Of a stretch of DNA of 64,000 bases, positions 19,882 to 28,896 are shown one piece after another (positions within the stretch are counted from its first letter, which is position 1; each line of letters begins with the position of its first letter). The DNA comes from an uncultured Roseburia sp. (GTDB taxonomy: Bacteria > Bacillota > Clostridia > Lachnospirales > Lachnospiraceae). Position numbers and translations under genes: made by a program. Below the pieces are notes generated by a model. It was not told where the DNA came from, did not search any database, and worked only from the letters and a program-made list of their open reading frames with translations. The stretch covers positions 1-64,000 of the forward strand of contig CAMSQM010000009.1 of assembly GCA_947062675.1 (NCBI GenBank), read 5' to 3'.

Positions 19882-19946
19882 TGGCGAAAAGTTTTTCAAA
19901 ACACGCCGCTGCTTTGACAAACATTTCCGTGACCGGTATATATAAT
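19882..19946 (+). promoter_or_regulatory. spoIIE control region: 0A box and long-spacer sigma-A promoter
   Basis: A perfect Spo0A box TGGCGAA (consensus TGNCGAA) is at 19882-19888. TTGACA at 19914-19919 is followed by TATAAT at 19941-19946 with a 21-base gap, the abnormal spacing described for the Spo0A-activated spoIIE and spoIIG promoters of B. subtilis. An alternative -10 TATATA at 19937-19942 would give the usual 17. Confidence 0.7.
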
Positions 19947-20083
19947 CAGGTGCACCTGCCTGTTGCCGGAGATGGCCGGAAAAGCCGGAGAGAAATGCGG
20001 TGTTTCGCCCGCGTTATGTGCGGCCGCAGACTGCCGGAGATATCCGGGCGGGCAGAAACCGGGAAGAAAAGAGGAGACAGACT

Positions 20084-21931
20084 ATGAGTATGAGAAAAAC
20101 GGGAGTGAGACAAATGATACTGGGAGCATTGGGCGGCGTGATGTGCAGTGTGAATATAATGGGCTGTTATCCGCTGGTGCCGGCATATTTTGCCGCGCTT
20201 TATCTGGAAAACGTCAGCGGATTTCTGCTGATGGGCTGCATGTACATAGGAATGCTGTTCGGGATGCCGCTTACTGCGGGAATCAAATACGCGGTTGTTC
20301 TGCCTGTCATCATTGCGGCTGTCAGGGTCACGGTATGGGCCAACGACGGGTGTCCCGCGTTTCTGGCGGGCATTATGGCCGCAGTTTCCACGGTAATCCT
20401 GTCTTTCGGAGGAAGTCTTCTGGAATGGAGGGACCAGCCGGGGATGGCGGCAGTTTTTCTGGAGGGAGCGTTTGTGTTCGGAGCGGTTGTTCTGTTAAAC
20501 CGTCTGCTGCACACAGCTCTGGAGTGGAAACCGCAGCCGCCGGAGGAGGTGACGCATGTGGAGCACGGAAACGGGGAAAAGCTGAAGAATTATGCGGAAT
20601 CATTTCAGGGGCTTTCCAGGATTTTTCAGTCCATGAGTACCGGCCAGGGACGGTATGCTGCGGACGAGCTCGGGCAGGTGCAGAATGAACTGACGGGAAA
20701 GCTGTGCACTTCCTGCGATTCGTGCGCGGTCTGCTGGGAGCGGGATAACGCGCCGCTGTACGGCGTACTCTCCCAGATGCTTACCTCGATCTGGCATGCA
20801 GGGATTCCCGGGCGGGACGCGGAGGAAAAGCTGGAAAAATACTGTAAGAGAAGCCGCGATATGGTGGAGGAGGCTGTCCATGTATTTGAGCGCGTCAGCT
20901 TAAACCGTGCCTGGTATAACCGTCTGCTGGAGAACCGGCAGGTGATCGCGGAACAACTCGACGCGATGGCATATATTATGCAGGACTGTGCCAGGGAGGA
21001 GCGTGTTCTTGACGGGGAGCGGCGCCATGTGCTCTCAGAGATACGCTACCGCGCAAAGGAGAGCGGTATCGCGGTCGGGGACATGCATCTGGTGGAAACG
21101 GTGGATGGATATCTGAAACTGGAGGCGACCCTGCGCAGCAGGGCGGGGGGATGTGTGTCGGCAAAATCATTTCTGGCCGCGGTCTCTCATGCCCTTGGGA
21201 AGAAAATGCGGATGGCGCCGGACGCCCGCACGTTTATCTCAAAAGAACCCTGTGCGTTTCTGCTGTATGAGGATACCGGATACCGCAATGTGCAGGGAAT
21301 TGCGCGGATGAAAAAAGACGGAGCCCAGATCTCTGGGGACAATTTTTCATTCCTGGAACTGGAGCGCGGAGAGCTTCTGATGGGGCTTTCGGACGGGATG
21401 GGGTCGGGGAGCACGGCGTGCCGGGAGAGCGAGATGGTGCTGGATCTCGTTGAGCGTTTTCTGGAGGCCGGATTTTCCGTGGAGACGGCGGTGCGCATGA
21501 TGAATTCCGCGATGGTGATGAAAGGAGAGGATGATCTCTATTCCACCGTGGATCTGTGCAGGATCAATCTCTACAGTGGGAAGGCCAGGCTGTATAAAAT
21601 CGGGGCCGCCGCGACGTTTATTAAGCGCGCGGATTCCGTGGAGTGTATCGCCTCCGGCAGTCTTCCGGTCGGAGCCAATGCCAGGGTGGAGATAGAAATG
21701 CAGGATGTGCAGCTTGCAGAGGGAGATTTTGTTGTCATGGTGACGGACGGTGTGTTAGAATATCTGCATGTTCCGAAGCCGGAGGAGACAATGCAGGAAG
21801 TAATAGAGAGCATTCGCACAAACAATCCGGGCATTCTCGCCAAGCGGATTATGGAACGTGTGATGCTGTTTACCGGGGGAAGGGTGCAGGATGACATGAC
21901 GGTTCTGGCAGCCTGTATCTGGGAGAAGTAG
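20084..21931 (+). CDS. spoIIE: Stage II sporulation protein E, PP2C phosphatase
   Basis: Dephosphorylates SpoIIAA at the polar septum and so frees sigma-F in the forespore. 615 residues from ATG 20084 (GAGGAGA site), shorter than the roughly 830 of Bacillus. The N-terminus has about five hydrophobic segments within 150 residues instead of ten. A regulatory region follows, then the PP2C domain from about residue 410 with GLSDGMGSG (about 436) and VMVTDGVLE metal-binding aspartates. A Cys-rich patch (CTSCDSCAVCWE, about 207) is a frequent feature of clostridial homologues. Followed by tilS-hpt-ftsH as in Bacillus. Confidence 0.93.
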   Translation: MSMRKTGVRQMILGALGGVMCSVNIMGCYPLVPAYFAALYLENVSGFLLMGCMYIGMLFGMPLTAGIKYAVVLPVIIAAVRVTVWANDGCPAFLAGIMAAVSTVILSFGGSLLEWRDQPGMAAVFLEGAFVFGAVVLLNRLLHTALEWKPQPPEEVTHVEHGNGEKLKNYAESFQGLSRIFQSMSTGQGRYAADELGQVQNELTGKLCTSCDSCAVCWERDNAPLYGVLSQMLTSIWHAGIPGRDAEEKLEKYCKRSRDMVEEAVHVFERVSLNRAWYNRLLENRQVIAEQLDAMAYIMQDCAREERVLDGERRHVLSEIRYRAKESGIAVGDMHLVETVDGYLKLEATLRSRAGGCVSAKSFLAAVSHALGKKMRMAPDARTFISKEPCAFLLYEDTGYRNVQGIARMKKDGAQISGDNFSFLELERGELLMGLSDGMGSGSTACRESEMVLDLVERFLEAGFSVETAVRMMNSAMVMKGEDDLYSTVDLCRINLYSGKARLYKIGAAATFIKRADSVECIASGSLPVGANARVEIEMQDVQLAEGDFVVMVTDGVLEYLHVPKPEETMQEVIESIRTNNPGILAKRIMERVMLFTGGRVQDDMTVLAACIWEK

Positions 21932-22080
21932 GAATTCCGGAACCGGAGGGAGGGCGCGCCGGCGGAGAGAGATATCCGGGAGCCGGCAGCCCGGACGGTC
22001 AGGGCGTAAGGGGAAAGACATCCGGGGACCGGAATGGCGGACGAGGGGAGAAAGACTTCTGCGGAAGGATGTGAGATTTT

Positions 22081-23604
22081 ATGGAGGAAGAGGTATTCCG
22101 GAAGATACGGCAGGAAGGGCTGATAGAAGAAGGAGACCTTGTGATTGCGGGACTTTCCGGCGGCGCGGATTCGGTGTGTATGCTGCTTCTGCTCGCCGGA
22201 TACCGGGAAAAAATCGGATTTTCACTTTGCGCGGTACATGTCGAGCATGGGATCAGAGGAGAGGAGAGCAGGAGGGATGCCGGTTTTGCGGAAGCGCTAT
22301 GCAAAAAACACGGGATTTCCTGCCGTACGTTTTATGCTGATGTGCCAGGGTATGCCAGACGGTGCGGGGTGGGGCTGGAGGAGGCTGCGCGCGCGCTGCG
22401 GCACGACTGCTTTGCACAGGAAGCCGTCCGGCAGAGAGCAGGGAAGACGGAGGGCGGGATCCGGATCGCGCTGGCGCACCATGCCGGTGATCTGGCTGAA
22501 ACGGTACTGTTTCAGCTGGTGCGCGGAAGCGGTTTTGCGGGGCTTGACGGGATGCGGTCAGAGAGGACTTATCCGGGCGGTGCCGTGCTGATACGTCCGC
22601 TGCTTATGTGTACGCGCGGCGAAATTGAGGCATATCTTAAGGCATGCGGGCAGGAATACTGTGAGGACAGCACGAACATGGACGTGGCGTACAGCCGCAA
22701 CCGTCTGCGGCACAGGGTTCTTCCGGAGCTTACGCTTGTTAACAGCCGGGCGGTGGAGCACATTGCCCGGACAGCCGGGCTGATGGGGGAGCTGGCGGAT
22801 TATTTTGACTGGCAGGCCGCTAAGCTGCTGCCGCTTGTGTGCAGCGGAGAGGCGGAGGACTGTATGATTTACAGGAAAGTTTTTTTGGAATATCCGCCCG
22901 TCCTCCAGAGGGAGCTTCTGCTGCGGATCCTTGCGCGCGCGGCGGGCAGCCGCAGAGATCTGGGCACAGTACATGTCGAGGCGGTCAGGGAGCTGTTCGC
23001 AAGCCAGAACGGGCGGTATCTCACGCTGCCATACCGCCTGCGGGCAGAGCGCGTGTACGACGGCGTGCGTATCCGGAGAGACGAGGGGGAGCGGCGCGTG
23101 CTTTTGGGAGTAAAGGAGGCGGATAAAGCGGGAAAGCGGCAGGTACCCGGCAAAGCCGGGGAGGCAGTGGAATTTGAGGTGACGCAGGAGACACTTTCCC
23201 GCATGGAGCAGGGACAGGAATTCGTGGTAGCGCTGCCGGACGGGAAGATGTATATGAAGATCTTTCCGTTTTGTGGAAAAATGGACGAAATTCCGAAAAA
23301 AAAGTATACGAAATGGCTGAATTATGATAAAATTAAAGGCAGATTGCAGATTCGCGGCAGACGGCCGGGCGATTTTCTGGTGACCGACGACCAGGGGCAT
23401 ACCAGAAAGCTCAGGGAATATTTTATCGGGGAAAAGATTCCGCAAAGCATCCGGGACGGCATCTGGCTTCTTGCGGAAGCGTCACATATTCTCTGGGTAA
23501 CGGGCGGACGCATCAGCGCTGGCTGTAAGATAGAAGAACACACAGGAAAAATTCTCGAAGTACGGATCACTGGAGGAAGCTATTATGAGGATCAAAAAGA
23601 TTAA
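22081..23604 (+). CDS. tilS: tRNA(Ile)-lysidine synthetase
   Basis: Modifies C34 of tRNA-Ile(CAU) with lysine so that it reads AUA; essential. The N-type PP-loop SGGADS is near residue 26-31, and the middle and C-terminal TilS domains follow (RGRRPGDFL and KLREYFIGEKIP near 430-460 contact the tRNA acceptor end). 507 residues. The last 20 bases overlap hpt in another frame, which couples the two. Confidence 0.95.
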   Translation: MEEEVFRKIRQEGLIEEGDLVIAGLSGGADSVCMLLLLAGYREKIGFSLCAVHVEHGIRGEESRRDAGFAEALCKKHGISCRTFYADVPGYARRCGVGLEEAARALRHDCFAQEAVRQRAGKTEGGIRIALAHHAGDLAETVLFQLVRGSGFAGLDGMRSERTYPGGAVLIRPLLMCTRGEIEAYLKACGQEYCEDSTNMDVAYSRNRLRHRVLPELTLVNSRAVEHIARTAGLMGELADYFDWQAAKLLPLVCSGEAEDCMIYRKVFLEYPPVLQRELLLRILARAAGSRRDLGTVHVEAVRELFASQNGRYLTLPYRLRAERVYDGVRIRRDEGERRVLLGVKEADKAGKRQVPGKAGEAVEFEVTQETLSRMEQGQEFVVALPDGKMYMKIFPFCGKMDEIPKKKYTKWLNYDKIKGRLQIRGRRPGDFLVTDDQGHTRKLREYFIGEKIPQSIRDGIWLLAEASHILWVTGGRISAGCKIEEHTGKILEVRITGGSYYEDQKD

Positions 23605-24115
23605 TGTTCATCTCACGGAGGAAGAGGTAGATGCAAGGATCAGGGAACTTGGCGCGCAGATCAGCGCTGATTACGATGGGGAACCGGTCTGTCTGATCTG
23701 TATCTTAAAAGGTTCCGCGTTTTTTACCTGCGAGCTGGCAAAGCGGATATCGGTTCCGGTGGAACTGGAGTTTATGTCAGTTTCCAGCTATGGGGCGGGA
23801 ACGGCCTCCAGCGGTGTGGTGCGGATTGTGAATGATCTGGGCACCAGTATTGAAGGGAAAAATGTGATTCTGGTCGAGGATATTATTGATTCCGGAAGGA
23901 CGCTTAAGTATCTGCTGGAGAATCTTAAGACGAGAAATCCTGCGAGTCTTAAACTGTGCACGCTTCTGGATAAGCCGGACCGCAGAGTCGTCGATGTCGC
24001 GGTGGATTATGTGGGATTTACCATTCCCGATCAGTTTGTGGTGGGTTACGGGCTGGATTATGCCCAGCAATACCGGAATCTGCCCTATATCGGGTTTGTG
24101 GAGACAGAGGAATAA
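23585..24115 (+). CDS. hpt: Hypoxanthine phosphoribosyltransferase
   Basis: Purine salvage enzyme converting hypoxanthine/guanine and PRPP to IMP/GMP. 176 residues with the PRPP-binding motif VILVEDIIDSGRTL (about 98-111) and flexible-loop SYG motif (about 67). ATG 23585 has a GGAGG site within the end of tilS. In Bacillus the same order tilS-hprT-ftsH is kept and the two upstream proteins regulate ftsH. Confidence 0.97.
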   Translation: MRIKKINVHLTEEEVDARIRELGAQISADYDGEPVCLICILKGSAFFTCELAKRISVPVELEFMSVSSYGAGTASSGVVRIVNDLGTSIEGKNVILVEDIIDSGRTLKYLLENLKTRNPASLKLCTLLDKPDRRVVDVAVDYVGFTIPDQFVVGYGLDYAQQYRNLPYIGFVETEE

Positions 24116-24127
24116 AGGAGAAGCAGG

Positions 24128-25969
24128 TTGAATAAGAGAAACAGTTACAGAGGATTTGGAATATATCTGATACTCATACTGGTTGTGGTCGCGGTCTGGT
24201 ACTGGATGGACGGGAATACGGCGTCCAATACTTATTCCCGGGCGCTTTTTGAGTCTGCGCTTGCGGAGGAAAAGGTGGCGCAGGTGCGGATTGTTCCCAA
24301 CCGCGAGACACCGACCGGTAATATCTACATTGTATTCCGTGAGGGTGAAAATCAGACACTCACGGTCAGCGATGTGAATGAAATCGAACAGTATATGCGG
24401 GAGAAGGGCTTTCTGAATTACACGGTGGAGAATCCGCCGACGGAGAGCTGGCTTCTGACACTGCTACCGTATCTGATTATCTTCGGCGCCATGTTTATAT
24501 TTTTTATGATTATGACGAATCAGGCGACGGCCAGTTCCGGCGGCGGAAGCCGTATGATGAATTTTGGCAAGAGCCGCGCGCGCCTGATGACGGAGGATAT
24601 GACGCGCCATGTGACTTTTGCCAGTGTTGCGGGGCTTAAGGAGGAGAAAGAGGAGCTCGGGGAGATTGTGGATTTTCTCAGGGCGCCGAAAAAGTATACG
24701 AAGCTCGGTGCCAGAATCCCAAAGGGCGTGCTTCTGGTGGGGCCTCCGGGAACCGGAAAAACACTTCTCGCAAAGGCGATCGCCGGGGAGGCGGGTGTGC
24801 CGTTTTTCAGCATTTCGGGTTCGGACTTTGTGGAAATGTTTGTCGGTGTCGGTGCCTCGCGCGTCCGTGATCTGTTTGAGGACGCCAAAAAAAATGCGCC
24901 GTGCATTGTTTTTATTGATGAGATTGACGCTGTGGCCAGGCGCCGGGGAACCGGGATGGGCGGCGGTCACGACGAGCGCGAGCAGACGCTCAACCAGATG
25001 CTTGTGGAGATGGACGGCTTCGGGGTGAATGAGGGGATTATCGTGATGGCGGCGACAAACCGTGTGGATATCCTCGACCCTGCGATCATGCGTCCGGGAC
25101 GTTTTGACCGCAAAGTGCACGTTGGCAGACCGGATGTGGGCGGCCGGGAGGAGATTCTTACGGTTCATGCGCGAAATAAGCCGCTTGGCGACGATGTGGA
25201 TTTAAAACAGATCGCGCAGACGACCGCGGGATTTACCGGGGCGGATCTCGAGAATCTGCTGAATGAGGCTGCGATTGTGGCCGCAAGGGAAGACCGCGCA
25301 TTTGTCGTGCAGGAGGATATCCGCAGATCCTTCGTCAAAGTCGGCATCGGAGCGGAGAAAAAGAGCCGGATTATCACCGATAAGGAAAAGAAGATTACGG
25401 CGTTTCATGAGTCGGGTCATGCGATTCTCTTTCATCTGCTGCCGGATGTGGGGCCGGTCTACTCAGTGTCCATTATCCCGACCGGATCGGGAGCGGCCGG
25501 CTATACAATGCCGCTGCCGGAAAAGGACGAGATGTTTAACACAAAGGGAAAGATGCTGCAGGACATCGTGGTGTCCCTGGGCGGCCGCGTTGCGGAGGAG
25601 CTCGTGTTTGACGATATCACGACGGGAGCCTCGCAGGATATCCGCCAGGCGACGCGGATGGCAAAGGACATGGTTACCCGTTACGGGATGTCTGAGAATA
25701 TTGGTCTGATCTGTTACGACGACGATGACAATGAAGTGTTTATCGGGCGCGACCTTGCCCACACAAGAGGTTACGGGGAAGGAGTTGCCACGACGATCGA
25801 CCAGGAGATTAAGCGTATTATCGATGAGTGTTACGCGCGGGCGAGAGCGATTATTACGGAGAACCGCGATGTGCTCGATGCCTGTGCCAGCCTTCTGCTT
25901 GAGAAGGAAAAAATCGGGCAGAAAGAGTTTGAAAAGCTGTTTGAGAGCAGGGCTGTGCTTCCATACTGA
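24128..25969 (+). CDS. ftsH: ATP-dependent zinc metalloprotease FtsH
   Basis: Hexameric membrane protease that degrades misfolded membrane proteins and regulators. 613 residues from TTG 24128, which has AAAGGAGAAGCAGG upstream. Two membrane segments (about 10-27 and 115-135) flank a small external domain. AAA motifs: GPPGTGKT (about 204), Walker [12 protein letters not shown], and the second region of homology around [17 protein letters not shown]. The zinc site HESGH is near residue 426. The C-terminal tail is short. It is the last gene of the tilS unit. Confidence 0.97.
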   Translation: MNKRNSYRGFGIYLILILVVVAVWYWMDGNTASNTYSRALFESALAEEKVAQVRIVPNRETPTGNIYIVFREGENQTLTVSDVNEIEQYMREKGFLNYTVENPPTESWLLTLLPYLIIFGAMFIFFMIMTNQATASSGGGSRMMNFGKSRARLMTEDMTRHVTFASVAGLKEEKEELGEIVDFLRAPKKYTKLGARIPKGVLLVGPPGTGKTLLAKAIAGEAGVPFFSISGSDFVEMFVGVGASRVRDLFEDAKKNAPCIVFIDEIDAVARRRGTGMGGGHDEREQTLNQMLVEMDGFGVNEGIIVMAATNRVDILDPAIMRPGRFDRKVHVGRPDVGGREEILTVHARNKPLGDDVDLKQIAQTTAGFTGADLENLLNEAAIVAAREDRAFVVQEDIRRSFVKVGIGAEKKSRIITDKEKKITAFHESGHAILFHLLPDVGPVYSVSIIPTGSGAAGYTMPLPEKDEMFNTKGKMLQDIVVSLGGRVAEELVFDDITTGASQDIRQATRMAKDMVTRYGMSENIGLICYDDDDNEVFIGRDLAHTRGYGEGVATTIDQEIKRIIDECYARARAIITENRDVLDACASLLLEKEKIGQKEFEKLFESRAVLPY

Positions 25970-26216
25970 CGCCGCGCAGGAATCAGAAACCGTGCCGGAA
26001 GCCGGCTGTGGGGGAGGGGCGCATTCGTTGTGCAGTTTTGTGTGCCTCTGGGGACAGGCGCAGGATGTGCGCGTCAAATTGTATAAATTCAGGACCTGAT
26101 TTTCTGGAAGTTTGTGCACACTTATCCGGTGGAACATGGTACTATAATACCTGTAAAACCCCCCAATACATTTTATATAGTTTTTGCTATACCCCATAGT
26201 AAAAATACCTTCTCCT

Positions 26217-26249
26217 AAAAAAGACAGCAGTTTTATCGCTGTCTTTTTT
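26217..26249 (+). terminator. Terminator after ftsH
   Basis: AAAAAAGACAGC/GCTGTCTTTTTT, 12-bp stem with a 9-base loop and T6; symmetric enough to act both ways. Confidence 0.85.
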
Positions 26250-26362
26250 ACTGTCCGCATACCGCTGTCTGTGACTGTGACAGAGTGGGAAACAATTTAA
26301 GCTGAATGCTGCATAAATTTGTAAGGTTCGGACTGAACTATGGCGGAATAAAGTATAAAATG

Positions 26363-26402
26363 AATCGCCAGAACCGGCATTTGCCGGTTCTGGCGATTTT
26401 CT
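26363..26402. terminator. Bidirectional terminator before the Nudix-GNAT gene end
   Basis: 16-bp perfect stem (AATCGCCAGAACCGGC and its complement) with loop ATTT and flanking T/A runs. It terminates the minus-strand Nudix-GNAT gene. Confidence 0.88.
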
Positions 26403-26430
26403 GTTCGGCGATTTATATTACAGCCTCTTT

Positions 26431-27441
26431 TTAAACTGTGGGGGGTGCCGTGCTGTTTCGCACGAATTCCTGTTTCCGGCAGCAGCCGTCGTGGGGAGCG
26501 GACTTTGCCGGAATAAAGCCGAGCGACTGGTAAAAGGCCCGCGATGCAATCTCTCTCTCGTCCCCCTCAGGGCAGTATGTTTTTACCGTGATTTCCGGGG
26601 ACGGGGCGAGCGACCGGAACATCTGGTTTACCATCCGCGTGGCAATGTGCCGCCGTCGGAACTCAGGATGAACTGCCAGGTGGCAGAGTCTGTTATGCCT
26701 CGGGGAAAACAGCAGAATTCCCACAACCATGTTTTTATACAGGGCGCAGATGGCGCTGCCGCGGCTGATGTGCCGGATAACCGTATTCCGGTAGGCCTGC
26801 AGCTTTTCCGGCGTCTCAAAGCCGGGAAAGTCCCGTTTCACAATTTCAATCATACTCATCCAGGAGGCGAGATTTTTCCGGGAGGCGCACGCGATGGTGA
26901 TACCGGCGTTATTCCTGCCATGCGCGTCGTAAGCTCCCCGGATTTCAAAGAGCCTGTCCAGAAACCAGTAGGGGACCATGGTTCCTTCCTCCTGCATCCG
27001 TAAGACGTCTTCTTTTCCCGCCCATCGCACCTGCCTTACTTCCTCCTGCTGCAGGATTAAGGTCGAGAGATCAATCTCCTGTTCCACAATAAAATAGTCA
27101 TCAAATCCTTCTGCGAAATTGATGGTAAAATGCGGGCGCATCTCCGAGAAATCGATGTGGATGCCGAGCTCCTCCGCAGTCTCTCTTGCGGCGGCCTCGC
27201 TGCTGCTCTCACCTGCCAGTGCGGAACCGCCGACAGACAGATCCCACATATTCGGCCAGCCCTTTTTAAACGGCTGTCTCTGCTGGATCAGCAGCTGGTT
27301 TTTGTGGTTAAAAATGCATATATGGACTACAATGTGATATTCCCCGGCCTTCATCCGGTTCCTGCGCTGATGCATCTCTCCGGTCGCAGCCCGGTCTTTG
27401 GTGTAAATATCCCACAGTTCGTCTGAGTGATTCTGTATCAT
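26431..27441 (-). CDS. Nudix hydrolase fused to a GNAT acetyltransferase
   Basis: 336 residues, two domains. The Nudix domain (about 1-175) resembles the IPP-isomerase-like subgroup (ELWDIYTKDRAATGE, then HIVVHICIFN) and has an intact Nudix box, Gly72 to Ile94 with REtAEELGI. The GNAT domain (about 185-320) has the acetyl-CoA motif LAVHPEFRRRHIATRM and the late motif ASRAFYQSLGF. The first probably hydrolyses a nucleoside-diphosphate-type substrate and the second acetylates an amine; how they cooperate is unknown. ATG 27441 has GGAG ten bases upstream. Monocistronic. Confidence 0.9.
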   Translation of the reverse strand: MIQNHSDELWDIYTKDRAATGEMHQRRNRMKAGEYHIVVHICIFNHKNQLLIQQRQPFKKGWPNMWDLSVGGSALAGESSSEAAARETAEELGIHIDFSEMRPHFTINFAEGFDDYFIVEQEIDLSTLILQQEEVRQVRWAGKEDVLRMQEEGTMVPYWFLDRLFEIRGAYDAHGRNNAGITIACASRKNLASWMSMIEIVKRDFPGFETPEKLQAYRNTVIRHISRGSAICALYKNMVVGILLFSPRHNRLCHLAVHPEFRRRHIATRMVNQMFRSLAPSPEITVKTYCPEGDEREIASRAFYQSLGFIPAKSAPHDGCCRKQEFVRNSTAPPTV

Positions 27442-27529
27442 ATGAATGTCGCTCCGTTTCGTGCGTGTCTGTGTCTGTTTTTATAGTATCAGATTTCCGG
27501 GAAAATTTGAAGGAAAATTTTTCGATGGC

Positions 27530-27557
27530 ACCCGCTGTTTTCAGGTGGCATATTATA
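27530..27557 (+). promoter_or_regulatory. Sigma-K-like promoter of the LysM repeat protein
   Basis: AC (27530-27531, within TGGCACC), 17 bases, CATATTATA (27549-27557). This fits the mother-cell sigma-K pattern AC-N17-CATANNNTA, and the same TGGCACC and spacing recur before spoVFA at 32962-32989. No -35 for sigma-A is present, although the -10 also contains TATAAT. Confidence 0.6.
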
Positions 27558-27589
27558 ATAAAGAAAACATGAAATGACAGGACAACGAT

Positions 27590-28819
27590 ATGAACTGTAA
27601 GAACAGAATTGTCTATACTGTGCAGGCGGGAGACTCCCTGTACAAATTATCCAGACAATATAAAACGACTGTGACAGAGCTGATTCTTGGAAATCCGGGA
27701 GTGAATCCCTATAATCTGCAGGTGGGAATGAAGCTTACAATCTGTCCGGGGGGAGAATATGAGACAATGCAGCCCGGAGCCGGTCCGGGATCCTCCATAC
27801 CGGAGAGGGCTGGAACCGGGGGATCAGGGGGAGGGAATCCCAGAGGGCAGATGCCGGGAGGAGGAATGCCCGGAAACGCGGGAATGCCGGGAATGTCTGG
27901 TCCGCAGATGCCGGATGCGGGTATGCCGCTGCCTGAGGTGCCTGGGGGAGGAAATCCGGGAAATGCGGGAATGCCCGGTCCGCAGATACCGGATGCGGGT
28001 ACGCCGCTGCCTGGGATGCCTGAGGAGGGAATATCCAGGGGACAGATGCCGGGAGGAAGAATGCCCGGAAACGTGGGAATGCCGGGAGTATCCGGTCCGC
28101 AGATACTGGGAGGAGGAATGCCCGGAAACGCGGGAATGCCGGGAATGTCCGGTCCGCAGATACCGGATGCGGGGATGCCGCTGCCTGAGGTGCCGGGAGC
28201 CGGAATGCCGATACCGGAAAGGAACGGGGCGTGGATGCCGGGAGGAGGAATGTCCGGAATTCCGGGAGCAAACGGGAATGAGAGCGGGAATGAGGCGGAG
28301 AATGCGCTGGAGGGCCTGGTTGAGGGGATGCGTCTGGCGTGGCTTGCACATGTGTACTGGAACCGGATGTACCTGATGAGTGTCACGGCGGATGCGCCGG
28401 ATCAGCAGGCTGTGGAGGAGCGTGCCCTGCAGACAGCAGATGAGATTACAGATGTGTTTGCGGAATACTTTCCGATCAGCGTGGTGCGTCAGCTGCGCAA
28501 TCTGCTGATCACACATGTGGAACTGACGGGGGAACTGATCCGTTCTTTAAAATCAGGGGATACGGAGAACCGTGACAACCTGATACGGGAGTGGTATGGA
28601 AATGCAAATCAGATTGCAGCGCTTCTGGGAGGGCAGAATCCGTTTTTCGGAAGCCGTGAGACGAGAAATCTGCTGCTAAACCATCTGGATCTGGTGCGGG
28701 AGGAAATAGAACAGCAGGTGGACGGAGAATACGGGGAAAGCATTGAGACTTTCCGCGATGTTGTTAATCAGGCGCTCGATATGGCGGACTATTTCGCCAG
28801 AGGGCTTCTGGCACGGTAG
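27590..28819 (+). CDS. LysM protein with Gly-Met-Pro repeats and a helical domain; probable spore-coat protein
   Basis: 409 residues, no signal peptide. A LysM domain (about 8-53, YTVQAGDSLYKLSRQY) should bind peptidoglycan. A repeat tract (about 84-228) is built of MPGNAGMPG, SGPQIPDAG and MPLPEVPG blocks, rich in Gly, Pro and Met and reminiscent of collagen-like exosporium proteins, though the strict GXY triplet is not kept. The C-terminal 165 residues form a duplicated helical domain (WLAHVYWNRMYLMSV...ITHVELTGELI; then NHLDLVREEIE...ALDMADYFARGLL) that recalls a conserved Firmicutes domain of unknown function, with paired His and Glu that could bind metal. The sigma-K-like promoter fits a mother-cell role. 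Confidence 0.85.
   Translation: MNCKNRIVYTVQAGDSLYKLSRQYKTTVTELILGNPGVNPYNLQVGMKLTICPGGEYETMQPGAGPGSSIPERAGTGGSGGGNPRGQMPGGGMPGNAGMPGMSGPQMPDAGMPLPEVPGGGNPGNAGMPGPQIPDAGTPLPGMPEEGISRGQMPGGRMPGNVGMPGVSGPQILGGGMPGNAGMPGMSGPQIPDAGMPLPEVPGAGMPIPERNGAWMPGGGMSGIPGANGNESGNEAENALEGLVEGMRLAWLAHVYWNRMYLMSVTADAPDQQAVEERALQTADEITDVFAEYFPISVVRQLRNLLITHVELTGELIRSLKSGDTENRDNLIREWYGNANQIAALLGGQNPFFGSRETRNLLLNHLDLVREEIEQQVDGEYGESIETFRDVVNQALDMADYFARGLLAR
27839..28273 (+). repeat. Coding repeats in the LysM gene
   Basis: Imperfect direct DNA repeats with words such as ATGCCCGGAAACGCGGGAA and GGTCCGCAGATACCGGATG, each appearing two to four times in frame. Near-identical segments hundreds of bases apart suggest recent slippage or recombination, so length polymorphism between strains is expected. 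Confidence 0.8.
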
Positions 28820-28896
28820 AAAAAGGGGACACAGCGCAGAAACAGGATTCCGGCATATCTTAATAGGGAAATACTGTGAGAAAGGAATTCTGTTTT

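Larger units (their letters stand above)
19596..20083. other. Region between ligase operon and spoIIE
   Basis: No gene is supported. It holds the operon terminator (19626-19673) and a second stem-loop at 19681-19725, in which CGGGCACCC pairs with GGGTGCCCG and an inner GTCAGC-AAAA-GCTGAC stem is stacked on one side with an 11-base bulge. The spoIIE control region (19882-19946) follows. Open frames here are short and lack ribosome sites. Confidence 0.55.
25970..26430. other. Region after ftsH
   Basis: No gene found. A TATAAT at 26143-26148 without a clear -35 is followed about 75 bases later by a strong terminator (26217-26249), so a short noncoding transcript is possible, but the terminator may simply belong to ftsH. 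A second, bidirectional terminator lies at 26363-26402. Confidence 0.4.

Noticed and set aside
22558-23445. 295-residue frame antisense to tilS
   Set aside because: Shadow of tilS; no ribosome site or recognisable motif.
26143-26249. Small RNA after ftsH
   Set aside because: A TATAAT and a terminator are present, but there is no -35 element and the terminator is adequately explained by ftsH. Kept only as a remark.
27839-28273. Collagen-like triple helix
   Set aside because: Gly does not recur strictly every third residue; the blocks are nine-residue and longer units with Pro-Gln and Pro-Asp steps, so a true collagen helix is not supported.
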